Part shown: in pieces, positions 22,213-35,500 of the stretch | Position numbering within the stretch: position 1 is the first letter of the stretch | How the letters are laid out: each line of letters starts with the position of its first letter | NCBI GenBank assembly: GCA_024138025.1 | Contig: JAMXBD010000364.1 | Location: 62,001 to 126,000, forward strand | Length of the DNA stretch: 64,000 nucleotides | Source of the DNA: Combretum micranthum | Taxonomy: Eukaryota; Streptophyta; Magnoliopsida; Myrtales; Combretaceae | Direction of reading: 5' to 3' | Program-made: the position numbers and the translations under genes | The notes under the pieces: model-generated | What the model saw: the letters and a program-made list of their open reading frames with translations, nothing else | What the model was told of the DNA's origin: nothing | The model's database searches: none

Positions 22213-23816
22213 TTAATAACAACAACATAATAAAATAAGAAGCTTATGTACAAGAACAAAACATGAACATGTTGTTGCTTTTACTACTCATATGAGTTTC
22301 AAAACAACACCATAGTCATGTTAAGTTACATGACATGAGTGAATAATAGTTGGAAGAACTATTTACCTAAAGTGTGTAAGTGATATGAAGATGGTAGATG
22401 GAATGGATATTATGTGAGTAGTGATATGTGGTAGATAATTTATGTATGAGGGATGATTTTTGTGAGGAATTGGTTTAAGAGAGCTTTGGTAGAGAGAATT
22501 TGTGGAGAGATTTTGAGAGAGTTTTGGTAGTGAAATGAATTGTATGAAAGAATAGGAGAGGAATGGAGGTATTTATTGAATTTTTGGAGTGAATTTTTGA
22601 TGTAATAAAATAAATTGAAAAAGAAAATAAATGAGAGGGAAGGAGAGGCTAGTAGCACCGGCCATGATGTATTGGAGAGAGGGTGAGTTGATTTTTAAGT
22701 GAAATTTGTAAGAAAATAATTAATATGTAAGGTATGATTTGATATAAGATGTATTGAAAATATAAAAAGTAAGAAAATAGGTATGTAGGTAGTAAGAAAT
22801 AGGTGTAAGAAAAAGTAGAGATAGTGAAATAGTAATGAATAGTGGAAAGTACTTCAATAGTAGACTAGACAATTAAAATACCGGTAGTAATAAAAATACG
22901 TGTAATAATGTGATATCTGTAATTTTTAACTACTGAAAAATTTTAAAAATGATATTTTTGGAATCCTCATATTTTTACGAGTCTATTGGCATAAATGGAA
23001 TATTTTTAATATTCCGAGCTCCGAAACACGCTTTTCGAGCATTGATCCAGCTTGAGTCCGAAGGACACTCGAAATTCGTGAATCTGATATTTTTATGTTA
23101 CCCTATATTATTACGAACTATTTTAAGCTATTGGCTTAATTTCGTTTTCTAAGGTTTGAGAACGCGTGATTGCCGGATCTTAAACACTAGGGTTTGTTAT
23201 AGGCTTTGTTAACTTTAGGGTTCTGGTTTGACTTCTGGTTTCGTTGAGATATTTGTAAGATCGTATAATTTTCGAGTTTTTGTCGTTTTATATTTTTAGC
23301 TCTATATCTGTGGTTTCTCTTATTTTATTTGAGATTATTTAATAGTTTTTAGTTTTTGGGATCGTTTAACCGAATATAGAGTTATGAGTTAACTGAGTTT
23401 GTCTTTCGGTAAAAACTTGAAATTTCTTATTCTGAAATTTACCAAAGGATTTAGGATCTTATTATTTCGTTGTTAAGCGATATTTGGATATATCATTTTG
23501 ATCTATGTCATAGGAATTGGGTAGATGATTTGATCGGGGTACGGACGTTGATTAAACCGGTAGTTTGGACTTTATATTTTATTCAAAGGTTCTCGTTTTT
23601 CTCGAGACTAAGAAATTTCGTTTTTGATCTTATTTGGAATTAAGTTTTGACTTGGTTCAATTTTTAGGGTTTCGTTTTCGGTGTTTGACTCGATCTAGAA
23701 TTGGGTTTTTTTTTTTTTTTTTATCTTAGATCGGTTTTCGGGATTTAAATTTTAATATTTAGACTTCTAGGATTATTTTCTAAGAATTATGAAAATTTTT
23801 GGGGGTTTACAGAATA

Positions 23817-24765
23817 TGCATGATGGGGTATTTGGGAATTATATACTTGTCTGTTGTTGATGTGTGAAGTTGAACTTAAGGAATATCGAAACTGGGTGTT
23901 AAGCTACTGCTTGTATAGCAAGGAGTTATAATTGATTGTCTGCGAATATTGGTTGGTCACCTAAAAGAATTGGATTAATCTACTATTGGACCTCAATTAT
24001 AATTGAACTCATTCATATCACGACGGGAATGGAGCATTAGCATTTGTTAGTTTTTCGTGATCCATAAAATGAATATGTTGGTTAATCGTGATCCATAAAA
24101 TGAAATTGTTGGTTAATCGTGATCCATAAAACGAAATATTGTTCAGTTGACCGTGAGCTTAAATGGCATCGTATCGCAGGATTCGTTAATCTGATAACCC
24201 GGGATGGAGGGCGCAAGTCCATCCACATATGATTTCCGACTGGTCATATGTTTGTTGAACTGATTTGTTTGATGCATTTCACTTGTTTGAATAACCACTT
24301 GCTTGAATGATTTTTCTTAATTGTGATATGAAGTTTTCACTCACTAAGCTAGTTAGCTTACGCCCCTATGGTTTTTACGTGTTGCAGCATGAATTCATTT
24401 GGCTTAGGCCAAGGTAGGCTACAGCTCAGGTACTGGAGCTAGGAGTTTCCCTTAGAAGTTTACTTCGATTTTGTTTAGACTTTCGTTGGAAACTAAGGGT
24501 CTCTGGATGACTGTAATGGACTTAATATTATTTTGCGGGGGAATGCCCCTTAGACTTTGTAATCTATATATATGTTTTGGTTTATTATCTATGGCTAATG
24601 AATGCCACATTAAACTTCTCAACTCCATTGAACAGAGTATTCTATTGTCGTAAAAGGATGCTTTACATCTTTACAAGACTCCCGAAGGGTTCGGATAAAA
24701 ATTTGAGAGTCTTATATAGCATGTGGCGGACTGTTACGTTTAGGATACCCCTATGGGGCGTGACA
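23817..24765 (+). repeat. Element A 5' LTR, 3' part
   Basis: Continues the LTR broken at 10449 and ends GGGGCGTGACA, followed by the primer site. Contains about three tandem 31-bp units with CGTGATCCATAAAATGAA (24046-24142), the CACTAAGCTAGTTAGCTTA block (about 24341-24360), and the GGACTGTTACGTTTAGG end block shared with D' and F. Confidence 0.8.
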
Positions 24766-24773
24766 GTTTAAGT

Positions 24774-24785
24774 TGGTATCAGAGC
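24774..24785 (+). other. tRNA-Met primer-binding site of element A
   Basis: TGGTATCAGAGC eight bases after the LTR end. Confidence 0.8.
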
Positions 24786-24972
24786 ACTAGGTTATAAAAT
24801 AAGACAATAGAATTAAAAGAAACCAAACTTAGAAATTTAATTGATAGGTTAAAATGGAGTTGAAATTATCTCTCTTTGATCAAGTCTAATTAGGAGTCTT
24901 ACCTTGTTGTAGGTCTCCTTGGGTGAGACCAGGGAACGAGCTACGAATTTCACCAAAAGAACTGATGAGACC

Positions 24973-26057
24973 ATGGTGGAATACAGATTGAGATTAAGAG
25001 AGCTGTGTGAGGATTTTGCTCTAGCCAGGCGCCCCCGGACTATAGGGGAGATGTTCAGATTATGGAAAGAAGGGTTAAGATATACTAGATAGACATCTGT
25101 GGTTGACCAACTGAGATATGACCCTATGGGAAGAAGGAATTGGACCAAGTTGGAGACAATCTATACCTTAGAAAGGATCATGGTAGAATATGGCCATGAG
25201 CCCATGACTAAGGAAGCCACTTTTATCTTGAAGAATGAGGGAAACCGGACCCCTCTTGACTTTAGGGTGTGGATCCCTATAGGCCCTCTATATGTGTATG
25301 CCCATGATGACTTGTATGACCACCATGATTGGAACATAGCGGATGCCTGGAACCATATTACATGGCATGCAATTTACCTAGATATTCTTCCACCACGTGT
25401 GATCATTCCACCTTCAGCCAGTGACGTAGGTTTGCAATTGAATGGTGCAACTGTGATTGGAGAGAATAATGAAAATGATGAAGAAGTGGAGGAGGAAGAA
25501 GAAGAAGAGGACCTCGAGGAGGATCCTAATTGGGAGGAAAATGTAGTCCCTAGAACCCCTACCCCACCTATTGAGTCGAAAGTAGAAGTGAATCCGGAAC
25601 CTAACCAAGTTGTGTGGGATTTTAATTGAGTGTTGGAGATACTTGATAGTGGAAGGGTAGAGCCTGAATTAGATCACATGATATGGAGGGATGTTTATAT
25701 TGAGGGTGAATATCCACCTATGCTTGATCTGGTAGTAGTAGAACCCGTGGCTCCCGAGCCTATGGAAGTGGAAAATGTGGGTGAAGAGCCTATGAGAGAA
25801 ACCAAAGTAGTGGAAACCAAGTGAGTGAACCTAAAGCAAGAGGTAATGAGGAAGAAGTGAGCCCGAGGGAGGGGCAAGGAACAGAAGAAGAGAAGGAAAG
25901 TGAAGAACAAGATCAAGAGCCTTTAGTCCGACCCGCTAGGAGGCGAAGGATGAATGTAAGGGAATACCTTAGTTTGTTCGTCCGACAGGACGATGGTGGT
26001 TCTGCTAGTACGAGACGACCTTCTAGTTCGACCTCCGATGATGCTAGTGACGAGTGA
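24973..26057 (+). pseudogene. Extra ORF upstream of gag in element A, unknown
   Basis: About 360 codons from ATG 24973 with stops near 25090, 25627 and 25822 and a frameshift near 25820. The N-terminal part (MVEYRLRLRELCEDF, LARRPRTIGEMFRLWKEG, YDPMGRRNWTKLETIYTLER) looks like a folded domain I do not recognise. The C-terminal half is very acidic (a run of Glu around 25485-25510), then proline-rich, and ends with a basic RPARRRRMNVREYL segment. Chromoviruses normally start with gag, so this is an additional gene. Tat/Ogre elements carry an ORF before gag, but those differ in primer tRNA and clade. Function unknown. Confidence 0.5.
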
Positions 26058-26639
26058 AGGCTGAGATGATAGCTAACCCCTGAAGTCCAAGTGAAGTCCT
26101 TGTTTTTCTCATTTTGTAGTGGCAATGCGAGATGCCAATTTGCCTTAAGATTTCTGGATAGTTAGTATTTTGTTCTTTCTTTTTCCCTATATTTTGTTGT
26201 GTTTCCGGGAATAGGGAAAAATGTTTAGAATCAGAACTAGAGTATAGCTAGCCAAATTTTGTGGACAAAAAATCTTCGATGTAATGTTTTGTATGGCTCG
26301 CTAAAGCAATGAAGGATCATGTTTATTTCAAAAGAAGGAAGTTATGGAAATCAAGCATGCTAGAAATTAGACATATAGAGCATTAACCACATATAAACTG
26401 CATGAGCATTCATTCATTCATGTTATTATTTTGAGATTGCAACTTATTTCCCTATGTGTGAATTCTTTTGTTTCCCTTTATGATTATATGAAGATTATGA
26501 AATTCAATTCCTTTTTGAAATTTGATTTCCGAATTCCCGCAAATTTGTGAACCTTGTTTGATGAATTAATTTCCTTGAAAATTTAAAACGTTCTAAAAAT
26601 AGTAAAATTTATTAAACAATGTGTAAACAAACGAAACCG
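26058..26639 (+). other. Spacer between the extra ORF and gag in element A
   Basis: AT-rich, no ORF supported. Follows the stop of the extra ORF and leads to the gag ATG at 26640. Confidence 0.4.
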
Positions 26640-28020
26640 ATGGATTCGGAATCGAGAGTAAGAATCTCTCCCGAACGAAGCCGACCAACGAGCCGTACCC
26701 CAACTAAACCCGTAAGGAGTGGTACCTCAGAATCAATAGGATGATGTGTTGAATGCGATTGGACAATTAGCCAATCTCTTGAATACATTCATCTAGAACC
26801 AAAACCCGGTTCAGAACCCGCACCAAGGACAAAGTGTTTGGGATTCTGCTCCACATCCACCACCACCTGCAGATCACCGGGAAGTGACTGCTGAAGCACC
26901 TGCTCTACAGGAGGAGCATTCCTACAATGTGCCCTTGCCACCACCTCCACCATACCGAAGACCTCATCGAAGCTCTTTACCGGACTTCATTAAAAGTAAC
27001 CGGTATTTTGATGGAGCGTTTGGTAAACCTGATGAAGCCGTGGACTGGTTAGCTCAAATTGAGCGATCTTTTGCTGCATATGAGATTCCACCTTATTTGC
27101 AATTGGAATATGGAACTTATATGTTGAGATAAAATGCGAGGGTCTGGTGGGACTCCAAGAGAAGAAGCTTGACTTCCCCTGTTACTTAGGAAACTTTTCG
27201 CCGGGAATTCTTGGACAATTACTTTCCCTCCAGCTTGAGAGTAAAGTATAGTGCTGAAATCCTCCATGTTAAACAAAAGGGAAGAACTGTGGAACAGTAC
27301 GAGATTGAGTTTGTCCACTTGCTGCAATATGCACCTAAGTCTTTTAGGGATAGTGAGGAGTTGATGAAACAGGTATTTTTGGGAGGTCTAGATAAGGAAT
27401 TATAGATTAAATTAGAAGAATTTGGAGTAAGGACCTACCCTAAGATGGTGGAAAAGGCCCGAGTGATTGAAGGGGCCAGGAAAAGGAAATACAAGGAACC
27501 TGACAAAAGAGTGTTCGAGAAAAGGCCGTTTGACGCCTCAAGTTCATGATTTAAAGGTAAAAGGTACAGACCGTACCAGGGATTTAAGGATGACACTAGT
27601 GGGAAGCCGACCCAGTTTAAGGCCAATGTCACTTGTTGGAAATGCAAGGGGACTCATGCTCCTAGGCAATGCCCACTGTTGAGGAACAAGTGTTATAACT
27701 GTGGCGATGCTGGCCATATGGTTTATACGTGCCCGAAGAAGATGGCCGTGACTTGCTTTATTTACAAGGAAACGGGGCACTTGGCCTCTGAATGTTCCCA
27801 ACGGAAAAGTGTGGCCGCTCGATCCTTTGGGACTTCGAGCAATACCAACCCTATGAGGTCGGGTAGTAAAAGTGGGAGCCATGCAGCTTCGGCAATGCAT
27901 GGGATGAGGCTATATAACTTCGAAGGCCAGTGCATGGCAGAGGAAGATGAGGATGAGGAAGTGGAGTTGGCAGCCATGGATCAAAGTGAAGGCACAGATG
28001 GCGGGCTAGTGACAGGTTAG
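26640..28020 (+). pseudogene. Element A gag
   Basis: ATG 26640 starts a Ser/Arg/Pro-rich N-terminus; a frameshift and stops follow. Capsid motifs run from about 26990: DFIKSNRYFDGAFGKPDEA, WLAQIERSF, GTYML, FRREFLDNYFPSSLR, TVEQYEIEFVHLLQYAP. Two or three zinc knuckles follow at about 27639-27800 (CWKCKGTHAPRQC, CYNCGDAGHMVYTC, and a damaged CFIYKETGHLASEC). The C-terminus is acidic. In-frame stops include those near 27130, 27187 and 27402. Del/Tekay-like by motif layout. Confidence 0.75.
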
Positions 28021-28149
28021 TAACAGAAACCCTCTTAAGTTAAAAGTTAATTTATTTATTTTAATTGCTGTCTGAATGAAATTATATATATTTATGGGAA
28101 AGCTGGAAGTTAAGAACCCCATGTAGGTAGCTTTGAGAGTGTTTTAGGG

Positions 28150-28710
28150 TTGATAAGTGATGGATGTTTGTTGACCTCAAGACACATACGGGTGACTAAC
28201 TTGGAGACTTATGTTTTATTTGACATGGGAGCGACACATTCGTTCATCACCACTAGTTTGGCTAATCAACTTGGATTACCTATAGCCACAACTACTGTTA
28301 GTCTGAGGATTAAGACACCTACTGGAAGTGTTGTGTCAACCGAGAATTAATAAAGGATTGTCCATTGGAAATTCACGAGCACCACTCAAAAGTGATTTTA
28401 ATATTGGAGATGAGTAAATACGAAGTTATCCTGGAATGAGTTGGCTAAGTAAGGTAAAAGCATAGTGGATTGCCAAAAGAGGATAGTGTGTTTCTATGAT
28501 CAATCGGAAGGAAAAGTGGAATTTGTAGGAGAGACCCTAGTCCCAAGAAGGTTTGGGTTAAACTCTTTTGAATTGATGATGGAGGATAAAGAGATAATAC
28601 CTATTGAAGGTGTCTTGGACGAAGAGGAAACTCGGGAAGAAAGGGATATACCGATGGTAAATGAATATTTGGATGTGTTTCCAGAAATTTTGCCTGGATT
28701 ACCACCATAA
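28150..28710 (+). pseudogene. Element A aspartic protease
   Basis: Retroviral-type protease that would cut gag-pol. The active-site region reads VLFDMGATHSFI: the usual DSG/DTG triplet is DMG here, so the catalytic motif is altered. A stop near 28350 and a frameshift separate it from the following segment, which reaches the polymerase start (EYLDVFPEILPGLPP). Confidence 0.65.
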
Positions 28711-30010
28711 AGAGAAATTGATTTTGAGATTGTCTTAGCTCCAAACACCAAACCGATATCCAAAGCACCATACCGGATGGCACCGACCGAGTTAAAGGCA
28801 CAATTGCAAGAACTTTTGGATCAAAAATTCATACAACCAAGTGTATCGCCATGGGGCGCACCTATCTTGTTTGTAAAGAAGAAGGATGGATCAATGAGAT
28901 TGTGTATCGATTATCGTGAGTTAAATAAGGTAACTATCAAGAATCGATATCCTCTGCCAAGAATTAACGACTTGTTTGATCAACTGCAAGGGGCTTGTGT
29001 GTTTTCACGCATTGATCTGTGCTCGGGATACTATTAGTTAAGAATAAAGCCTAAGGATGTACCAAAGATGGCTTTTCGTACTCGTTATGGACATTACGAG
29101 TTTTTGGTGATGTCGTTTGGGCTGACTAATGCACCAGCTGCATTTATGGATCTCATGAACAGGTTTACAAGCCACTTTTGGATAAAGTGTGATAGTCTTC
29201 ATAGACGATATCCTAATATATTCGAACCAAGGAACAACACGAGAACATCTTCGTTTGGCGTTGCAAACCTTAAGAGAAACAAGTTGTACGCCAAATTGTC
29301 CAAATGTGATTTTTGGTTGGACAGAATATCTTTTCTTGGACATGTGGTAACTGGTGAAGGAATATAGTTGACCCCGAAAAGATTAAGGCTGTAGTAGAAT
29401 GGAAACAGCCACAAACGGTTACTGAAGTAAGAAGTTTCTTGGGATTGGCTGGCTACTATCGCAAGTTTGTGAAGGATTTCTCAAAGATAGCCAAGCCACT
29501 GACTCAGTTGACCCAAAAGAATGAGCAATTGTTTGGACAGATAAGAGGGAACAAGTTTCAGGTTGAACAAGCGACTGGTATCAGCACCGATTTTGGTTCT
29601 ACCGGACCCGGAAAAGTCCTATACGGTACATAGTGACGCCTCAAGGAATGGCCTTGGATGCGTATTAATGAAGGGAAAGTTATTGCATATGCTTCTCGAC
29701 AGTTGAGACCCCACGAGCAAACTACCCTACACATGATCTGGAATTGGCCGCAGTTGTCTTCGCCTTGAAACTATGGAGACACTATTTGTATGGACAGAGG
29801 TGTGAGATATACACGGATCATAAGAGCCTTAAGTATCTGTTCACACAAAAGGAGCTAAATATGAGACAAAGGAGATGGTTAGAACTAATAAAAGATTATG
29901 ATTTGGGAATAAATTACTGTCCAGGGAAAGTTAATGCAGTCGGATGCCCTAAGTCGGAAAAATTATGGGGAAGTAGCCGCCTTGATCACAAGTCAAAGAG
30001 ATCTGATTAG
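28711..30010 (+). pseudogene. Element A reverse transcriptase and RNase H
   Basis: Motifs: [65 protein letters not shown]. The FIDD catalytic box is still encoded near 29200-29215 but in a shifted frame. RNase H includes [12 protein letters not shown] and a GKVNAVG remnant of the usual ADALSR region. Stops at 29035 and 29365 and several indels. Confidence 0.8.
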
Positions 30011-30217
30011 GGATTTTGAAAATTAAAGATTGAGTTCATAGCCAAAGTGCTGAGCTTGAGATAGCCAACTGGCATTGGAGCCAACCCTAATAGAAAGAAT
30101 CAAGGAAGCCCAAAGGTATGACGAAGTGATACAAAAGATTAAAAGGGAAACCCAAGTAGGAAAGTACCTTGACTTTGCAATAGAATGAGGATGTAATCAG
30201 AATGAAGGGAAGGTTGT

Positions 30218-31510
30218 GTGTCGAAAGACGAAGAGTTGAGAAAAGAAATAATGAGTGAAGCTCATAACTCCGGTTATACCATGCATCCGGGAGGTACCAA
30301 GATCTACCAAGATTTGAAAAGCCACTATTGGTGGAACGGCATGAAAAGAGATGTAGCAGCTTTCGTGATGAAGTGCCTAGTTTGCCAACAAGTGAAAGTA
30401 GAACAACAAAGGCCAAGCAGATTATTAAAGCCTTTACCCATTCCCGAATGGAAGTGGGATAAGATATCTATGGAATTTGTGTGTGGTTTACCCAAGACTC
30501 CTTCTGGTTGTGATGCTGTATAGGTAATAATGGATTGGTTAACCAAGTCAGCGCACTTCTTACCCATAAATATGACTTATTCAATGGAAAAGCTAGCTAA
30601 GATCTACATCCGGGAGATCGTGCGGTTACATGGCATACCTGCAAGGATTATTTTGGATAGAGATCCAAGATTTGTGTCTAAGTTTTGGACAAGTCTGCAA
30701 AAGAGTTTGGGCACCAAGTTGCATTTTAGTACGACATATCACCCTCAGACCGATGGACAGTCTGAGCGGACAATCCAAACCCTAGAAGACATGTTGAGAG
30801 CATGTGCCTTGGAATTCAAAGGAGTTGGGATAGTCATGTCATCTCATCGAATTTGCTTACAATAACAACTATCACTCAACTATTCAGATGCCACCCTATG
30901 AAGCTCTGTACGGACGGCGCTATAGATCCCCTCTATTTTGGGATGAAGTGGAAAAGATAGCTACTGGGCCAGAATTGGTACAAGAAGCCATAGATAAAGT
31001 GAGGGTAATCCAGCGGAAAATGAAAGAGGCTCAAGATAGGCAAAAGAGCTGGCGACCTGAAAAGAAGGGAACTCGAATTCAAAGTAGGTGACCATGTGTA
31101 CCTGAAGATAAGTCTGATTAAAAGTATTAAGAGAATGCGTACACAAGGAAAGCTAAGCCCAAGATATATTGGACCTTTTGAAATCTTGGAAAGAGTCGGA
31201 GATCTGGCGTATCGGCTAGCTTTACCACCAAATCTATTCAGGATTCACAACGTGTTCCTTGTGTCATATGAGAAAGTATGTGCCCGACCCAGAAAGGATT
31301 TTGGAATTGGAACCGATTCAGCTAAAGGAAAACCTGACATATGAAGAACATCCCGTAAAGATATTGGATAAGAAAACCCAAAGGCTACGGAACAAGGACA
31401 TACACTATGTTAAAGTATTGTGAGGAATCATGCCTTTGAGGAACAACTTAGGAAGCTGAGGAGGAGATCCGAAGAAATACCTCGAGTTATTTGAAGGACA
31501 AGGTACATCA
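30218..31510 (+). pseudogene. Element A integrase with chromodomain
   Basis: Zinc-binding region (YTMHPGGTKIYQDL, CLVCQQVK), catalytic core (first Asp replaced by Glu or lost in ISMEFVCGLP; DRDPRF; DGQSERTIQT), GPF module (RYIGPFEILERVGDLAYRLALP). A frameshift near 31275 leads into a chromodomain-type tail (LTYEEHPVKILDKKTQRLRN, VKVL), where a TGA replaces the conserved Trp codon. Chromodomains direct such elements to heterochromatin. Stops near 30522 and 30863. Confidence 0.8.
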
Positions 31511-31538
31511 GTTCAGTTTTGAGGACAAAACTCTGTTT

Positions 31539-31548
31539 AAGTGGGAGG
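31539..31548 (+). other. Polypurine tract of element A
   Basis: AAGTGGGAGG just before the 3' LTR; primes plus-strand DNA synthesis in chromoviruses. Confidence 0.7.
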
Positions 31549-31549
31549 T

Positions 31550-32510
31550 TGTAAATCCCGGTATTCTTAATAGTCAAATGAACTCCGGGAATCGAAAAGC
31601 AAAACCCTAATCCAGTCTAGTTTAAGCTTAGTGAGAGAAGTTTAGAAACCCTAAATCCGGCTTTCCTTCGGTTTCATAATAAAAGGAGTTTTATAAAGTA
31701 AATGAATATGAATTATTGTTTTAGAGTATATTTTAAACCATAGAAAATTTTAAATTCGGAAAAATTTCTATTCCGGGCCTTCCCGAGCCCAATTACAAAA
31801 AAACGTGCCCCAGGACTAGAAACTCAGAAAAATATTCCGGAATATTCATTAGTACAGAAATTTTATAAGGATTTCAAAAATATAAATTTTATAATTTTCC
31901 GAGCTATAAAAATTTTAGCTATAACCTTTTTCCCGTATTTTCTCTACAACCGGTAAAGTAGAATCTCATCTACTATTCACAAGTATAACCTACACTACAC
32001 ACTACCCATACCCTATTCTTACATCCTTACAACTACTCATTACAATTTTCTTTTTCAAGAAATTTTGTTTCCTAATTAATTATTATATTTTATTACATAA
32101 AACAAATTTTATCAAAATTTCAATTCTCCCTCTCCCTCCCACACACAAGGCCAACGCATCCCCTCCCAATTTCCCCTCAATTTTGTTTTATTTTTACTCC
32201 TTTTATTCAATTAAAACCTAATCCAAGTAACATATAAGCTTATGTTCTCTCTCCCTTCTCATTTTTCACTCATTGAAAAATTGCAAAAGAAGAAAAACTC
32301 TCTCTTCCTACCCTAAAGTTGCCGTGAGCCAACACACACACACACTCACTCACTCACAAGTTTGTTTCACCTTCTTTTCATCTCCAAATCTCCATTTAGG
32401 TGATGATTCTAAGCTTTATTCCTACATTATCTTGTAATGGCAAGACCATTCTTGAGTGTTTTCCACTTTAAATCCCAATGAGCTTATGCTAGGGACAAGA
32501 AAACACTAAT
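31550..32510 (+). repeat. Element A 3' LTR, truncated
   Basis: TGTAAATCCCGG... matches the first 960 bases of the 5' LTR. Ends where element D' begins. The remaining 2.4 kb of this LTR is not found anywhere in the window. Confidence 0.8.
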
Positions 32511-35500
32511 TGTAAGCCCCGGAAAATTTCAATAAATAATTTTAAGATGAACCTTCAAAATAAACCCTAAAAATCACTCCAAATTAAAACCGAATTACAA
32601 CTAGTCTTAAATCACGAACGAAATCGAAAAATTTCCGAATCTTGGGAAAAATAAGAATTCCCAAAAACAAAGTAAGAACTCAACATACTACAATTCCAAA
32701 GCCACTACGTACGACAAATTCCATACGTGACTCCGGTTCATAAAGTCGGGTAATATAGATCCCAAAAACGAATTATTAAAAAACAAATAACGATTAACAT
32801 TCGGAAATGAAACGCAATTCAAGAATTCCAAAAAAAAGTTAAAAGATAATAAATACTTACAAAAATAAAATTTAAAATAAACTTCTCAAATTAAATATGT
32901 TTTATGAACATAAATATCAGTTTCCAAATTGGCAAAGGGCTAAACCGGAAAATCACCCGGAAATCCTAACCGGAATACAATAGTGTAAGTCCGGAAATCT
33001 AGTGCCCCTAACCCTAGAGGCCGAGATGTAGTTTAAATATATAGAATAGCTTATAGTAATATAAGTTTGTTTAAAAATATCAAATTGGTAAATTTTTGAC
33101 CTATTTCGAACCCATTCGGATATAGACTTCGAAAAGCGTATCGCGGGGCTCAAGATATCAAAAACATACCAATAGTACCGTTAGACTCGTAATTTCATAA
33201 GAATTCTAAATATATCAGTTATGAAATTTTTCGGGTTATAATAGTTACAGTTATAACCTTTTTATCGTATTTCTATTATTACCGGTAATTTATTAGTCTT
33301 TTACACTATTCATTTTTATTTCATTACAAAATTATATTATTCTTATAAAGTCTTATATTTTTAGATAAATATTTTATGTCATAGAAAATTTTGTTTTTCT
33401 AAAATTTAGTTCGTTTCGGGCCTTTACGAGATCAGATTCTGTTTAAGACCCGATACTAAAAATAAAATAAAATAATTTAATAATTGAAAAATATTTGAAA
33501 AGTATTTTTATTTTCATAAAATAATTTTTTTATAATTTTTCGAGTTATAAAAATATTATTTATAGTCCATATTCGCGTATTTTGATCTTACCGCTAACAT
33601 ATTTGTTAAAATACTAAAATAATTCAAATAATTATTTAATTTTAATTATGAAAAATCTGCTACAATTATTTGGAATAATTTTCCTAATTTTATTTTATTT
33701 TTTTTATTTTATTAAAAAAGTACCTTTACAACCCATACCTTCAAGTACACCTTACACATATCACTTTCTTTTCACTTCAATCTTTCTATACAATATTCCA
33801 TACTTCATGGTAGATTTTTCCCCTTCTTTATGGCTGTCATTGTCCTTTATTTACTCTATTTTGACCAATTTAATTATATTTATCCTTTTAAGAAAGCTAC
33901 ATAATACATTTATTACACAAATCAATTTCAAGTCAAAATTCAAACAAATTTCTCTCTCTCCCTCCTCCTAATTCACGTGCAGCATGTCTAAATTGGCTGC
34001 CCATGTATTTTTTTCTCTCATTTATTACAATTAAAACACTCATTTTTTCTCACTCCTTCATTTATTCACTTTCCCTCTTTCATTCTTTAACCTTTTCTCT
34101 CTCTATTTCCTCTCTTTTCTTCTTTTCTTGTTCTTGTTTCTTCAAGAACAAGCTGCCCCACATCTTCCATTAGCTTCCATCCATATTTCTTGAAGATTTC
34201 TAAGCAAATCTTCATCTCAAAGCCTCCATAGGTGATATAGGTAAAGTGTAATGAAGGTTTCATGCATCAAATGACCTTCCATAAGCTTAAAAGCTTAGGA
34301 TGATGATGCCAAAAATGAAACACTCATTTTCTCTATTTTTATTATCTTGTATTACCATTATTTTCTTGTTTAAAGTTGATATATTTTGTAGATCTAAATT
34401 TTTGTAGTTTTGATTTTGTTTATGCCATAGATCTTGTTGTTTAAGTTGTTATATTTGTTATTTCTTATGATTTATGCATAGATCTATCATCCACATATTC
34501 ATCTTAGTGATTTTCCATTTAAAACTAGTTTAAAAGACTAGATCTAGTGTTTTGAGTTTATAAATGCATTAGACCTTTGTTTATGTTCATGAACAACTTG
34601 CTATAACATGATGATGGTAGGAAAGTTGTAGGAAACTCAAGATCTATTTTATTTCAACAAAAACAACTTTTGAAAATTCGGATGAAAATGGAACCCTATT
34701 TAGAAAAGTGGTTTTTCAACTTCAAAATATATATTTTTCATTTAAAATGAAGGGCTTAGGGTATAGATACCATAAATGAAAGATTTTGATAAGTGAAGTT
34801 TAGGTCCATGATGTTTATAGCTTATTACAATGCATTTGTTTTATGTTTATGTTCATATTAAGTATAAATCTTAGTTATGAACTCAAACAAAATTTTGAAA
34901 TTCGTATTTTGGCAAGACCCCATTTAAAAACCACTTTCCAAATGTCAAAATGTAATTTTTACTTAAGAAAATGAAGGCTTAATATATGTATATCATCAAG
35001 ACTTCTTTTTACAAGAATCAAAAGTGATTTCCAAAAGTTACTTTCAAAATAAAAATTCTATTTTCGGATTTTGGCCAAGGCTTATTTTAAAAACATGTTT
35101 TCCAACTAAAAAATGAAGTTTTTATTTAAGAAATGTAAGGCTCATAAGATATGATATGTAAGGAATGGATTTTCATGAGCTTAGATAGATTTTATCAAAA
35201 GATATAACCAAAAATGAATTTTGTAAATTCGGATCCCAACCAAGACCAATTTTTAGAACCCATGTATCCACTCCAAAACTCATGTTTTATGTGAAAAATG
35301 AAGTATATAGGTAATAGACATCATTAAACAATGGTTTTTACAAGTTAAAATGAGTTTAGGCATGAGTAATGTGTAAAACAAGTAATGGAAAATTTTGAGT
35401 TACTGATCAAATTGTCAAATTCGTAATTTGAGATGATGCATATGTAATCACTTAGTATATGAGCTCAAATTGCATGTTTTATGTGTTAAATGAAGTCCTT

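Larger units (their letters stand above)
10450..23811 (-). mobile_element. Element D: reverse solo LTR (about 4.4 kb), itself interrupted
   Basis: Reverse-oriented LTR with ends TGTCACGG...GTTTACA and a perfect 5-bp target duplication GAATA (10445-10449 and 23812-23816). Its own sequence is 10450-11091 and 20094-23811, about 4.36 kb; the rest is the B/C composite. No internal coding region belongs to it, so it is a solo LTR left by LTR-LTR recombination. It shares its end, the AGCTTA-type block and the 20728-20779 block with A, D', D'' and F. Large AT-rich stretches (20880-22900) carry no gene; (ATA)n repeats lie at about 22169-22212. Confidence 0.8.
7975..32510 (+). mobile_element. Element A: Tekay/Del-like Ty3/gypsy retrotransposon
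   Basis: Forward element inserted in the viral coat-protein frame. The 5' LTR is 7975-10449 plus 23817-24765 (about 3.4 kb, TG...CA, split by element D). The internal region 24766-31549 has a tRNA-Met primer site, an extra ORF, gag, protease, reverse transcriptase, RNase H, integrase and a C-terminal chromodomain, then a polypurine tract. The 3' LTR (31550 on) is cut at 32510 by element D'. About ten differences are visible in the first 135 bases of the two LTRs, and coding parts have many stops, so the element is old. Target duplication: ATGAC at 7970-7974, with ATGAC again at 40030-40034. Confidence 0.85.

Noticed and set aside
24046..24142. 31-bp tandem repeats as a possible CRISPR-like array
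   Set aside because: Three directly adjacent imperfect copies without spacers inside an LTR of a plant element; ordinary minisatellite.
25414..25916. Minus-strand ORFs with apparent membrane segments
   Set aside because: Antisense of the Glu-rich region of element A's upstream ORF; poly-Glu codons read backwards give Phe/Leu runs.
33648..33971. Hydrophobic plus-strand ORF of 107 codons
   Set aside because: Phe/Ile/Leu-rich product of AT-rich LTR D'; the equivalent region of D'' does not keep it open.
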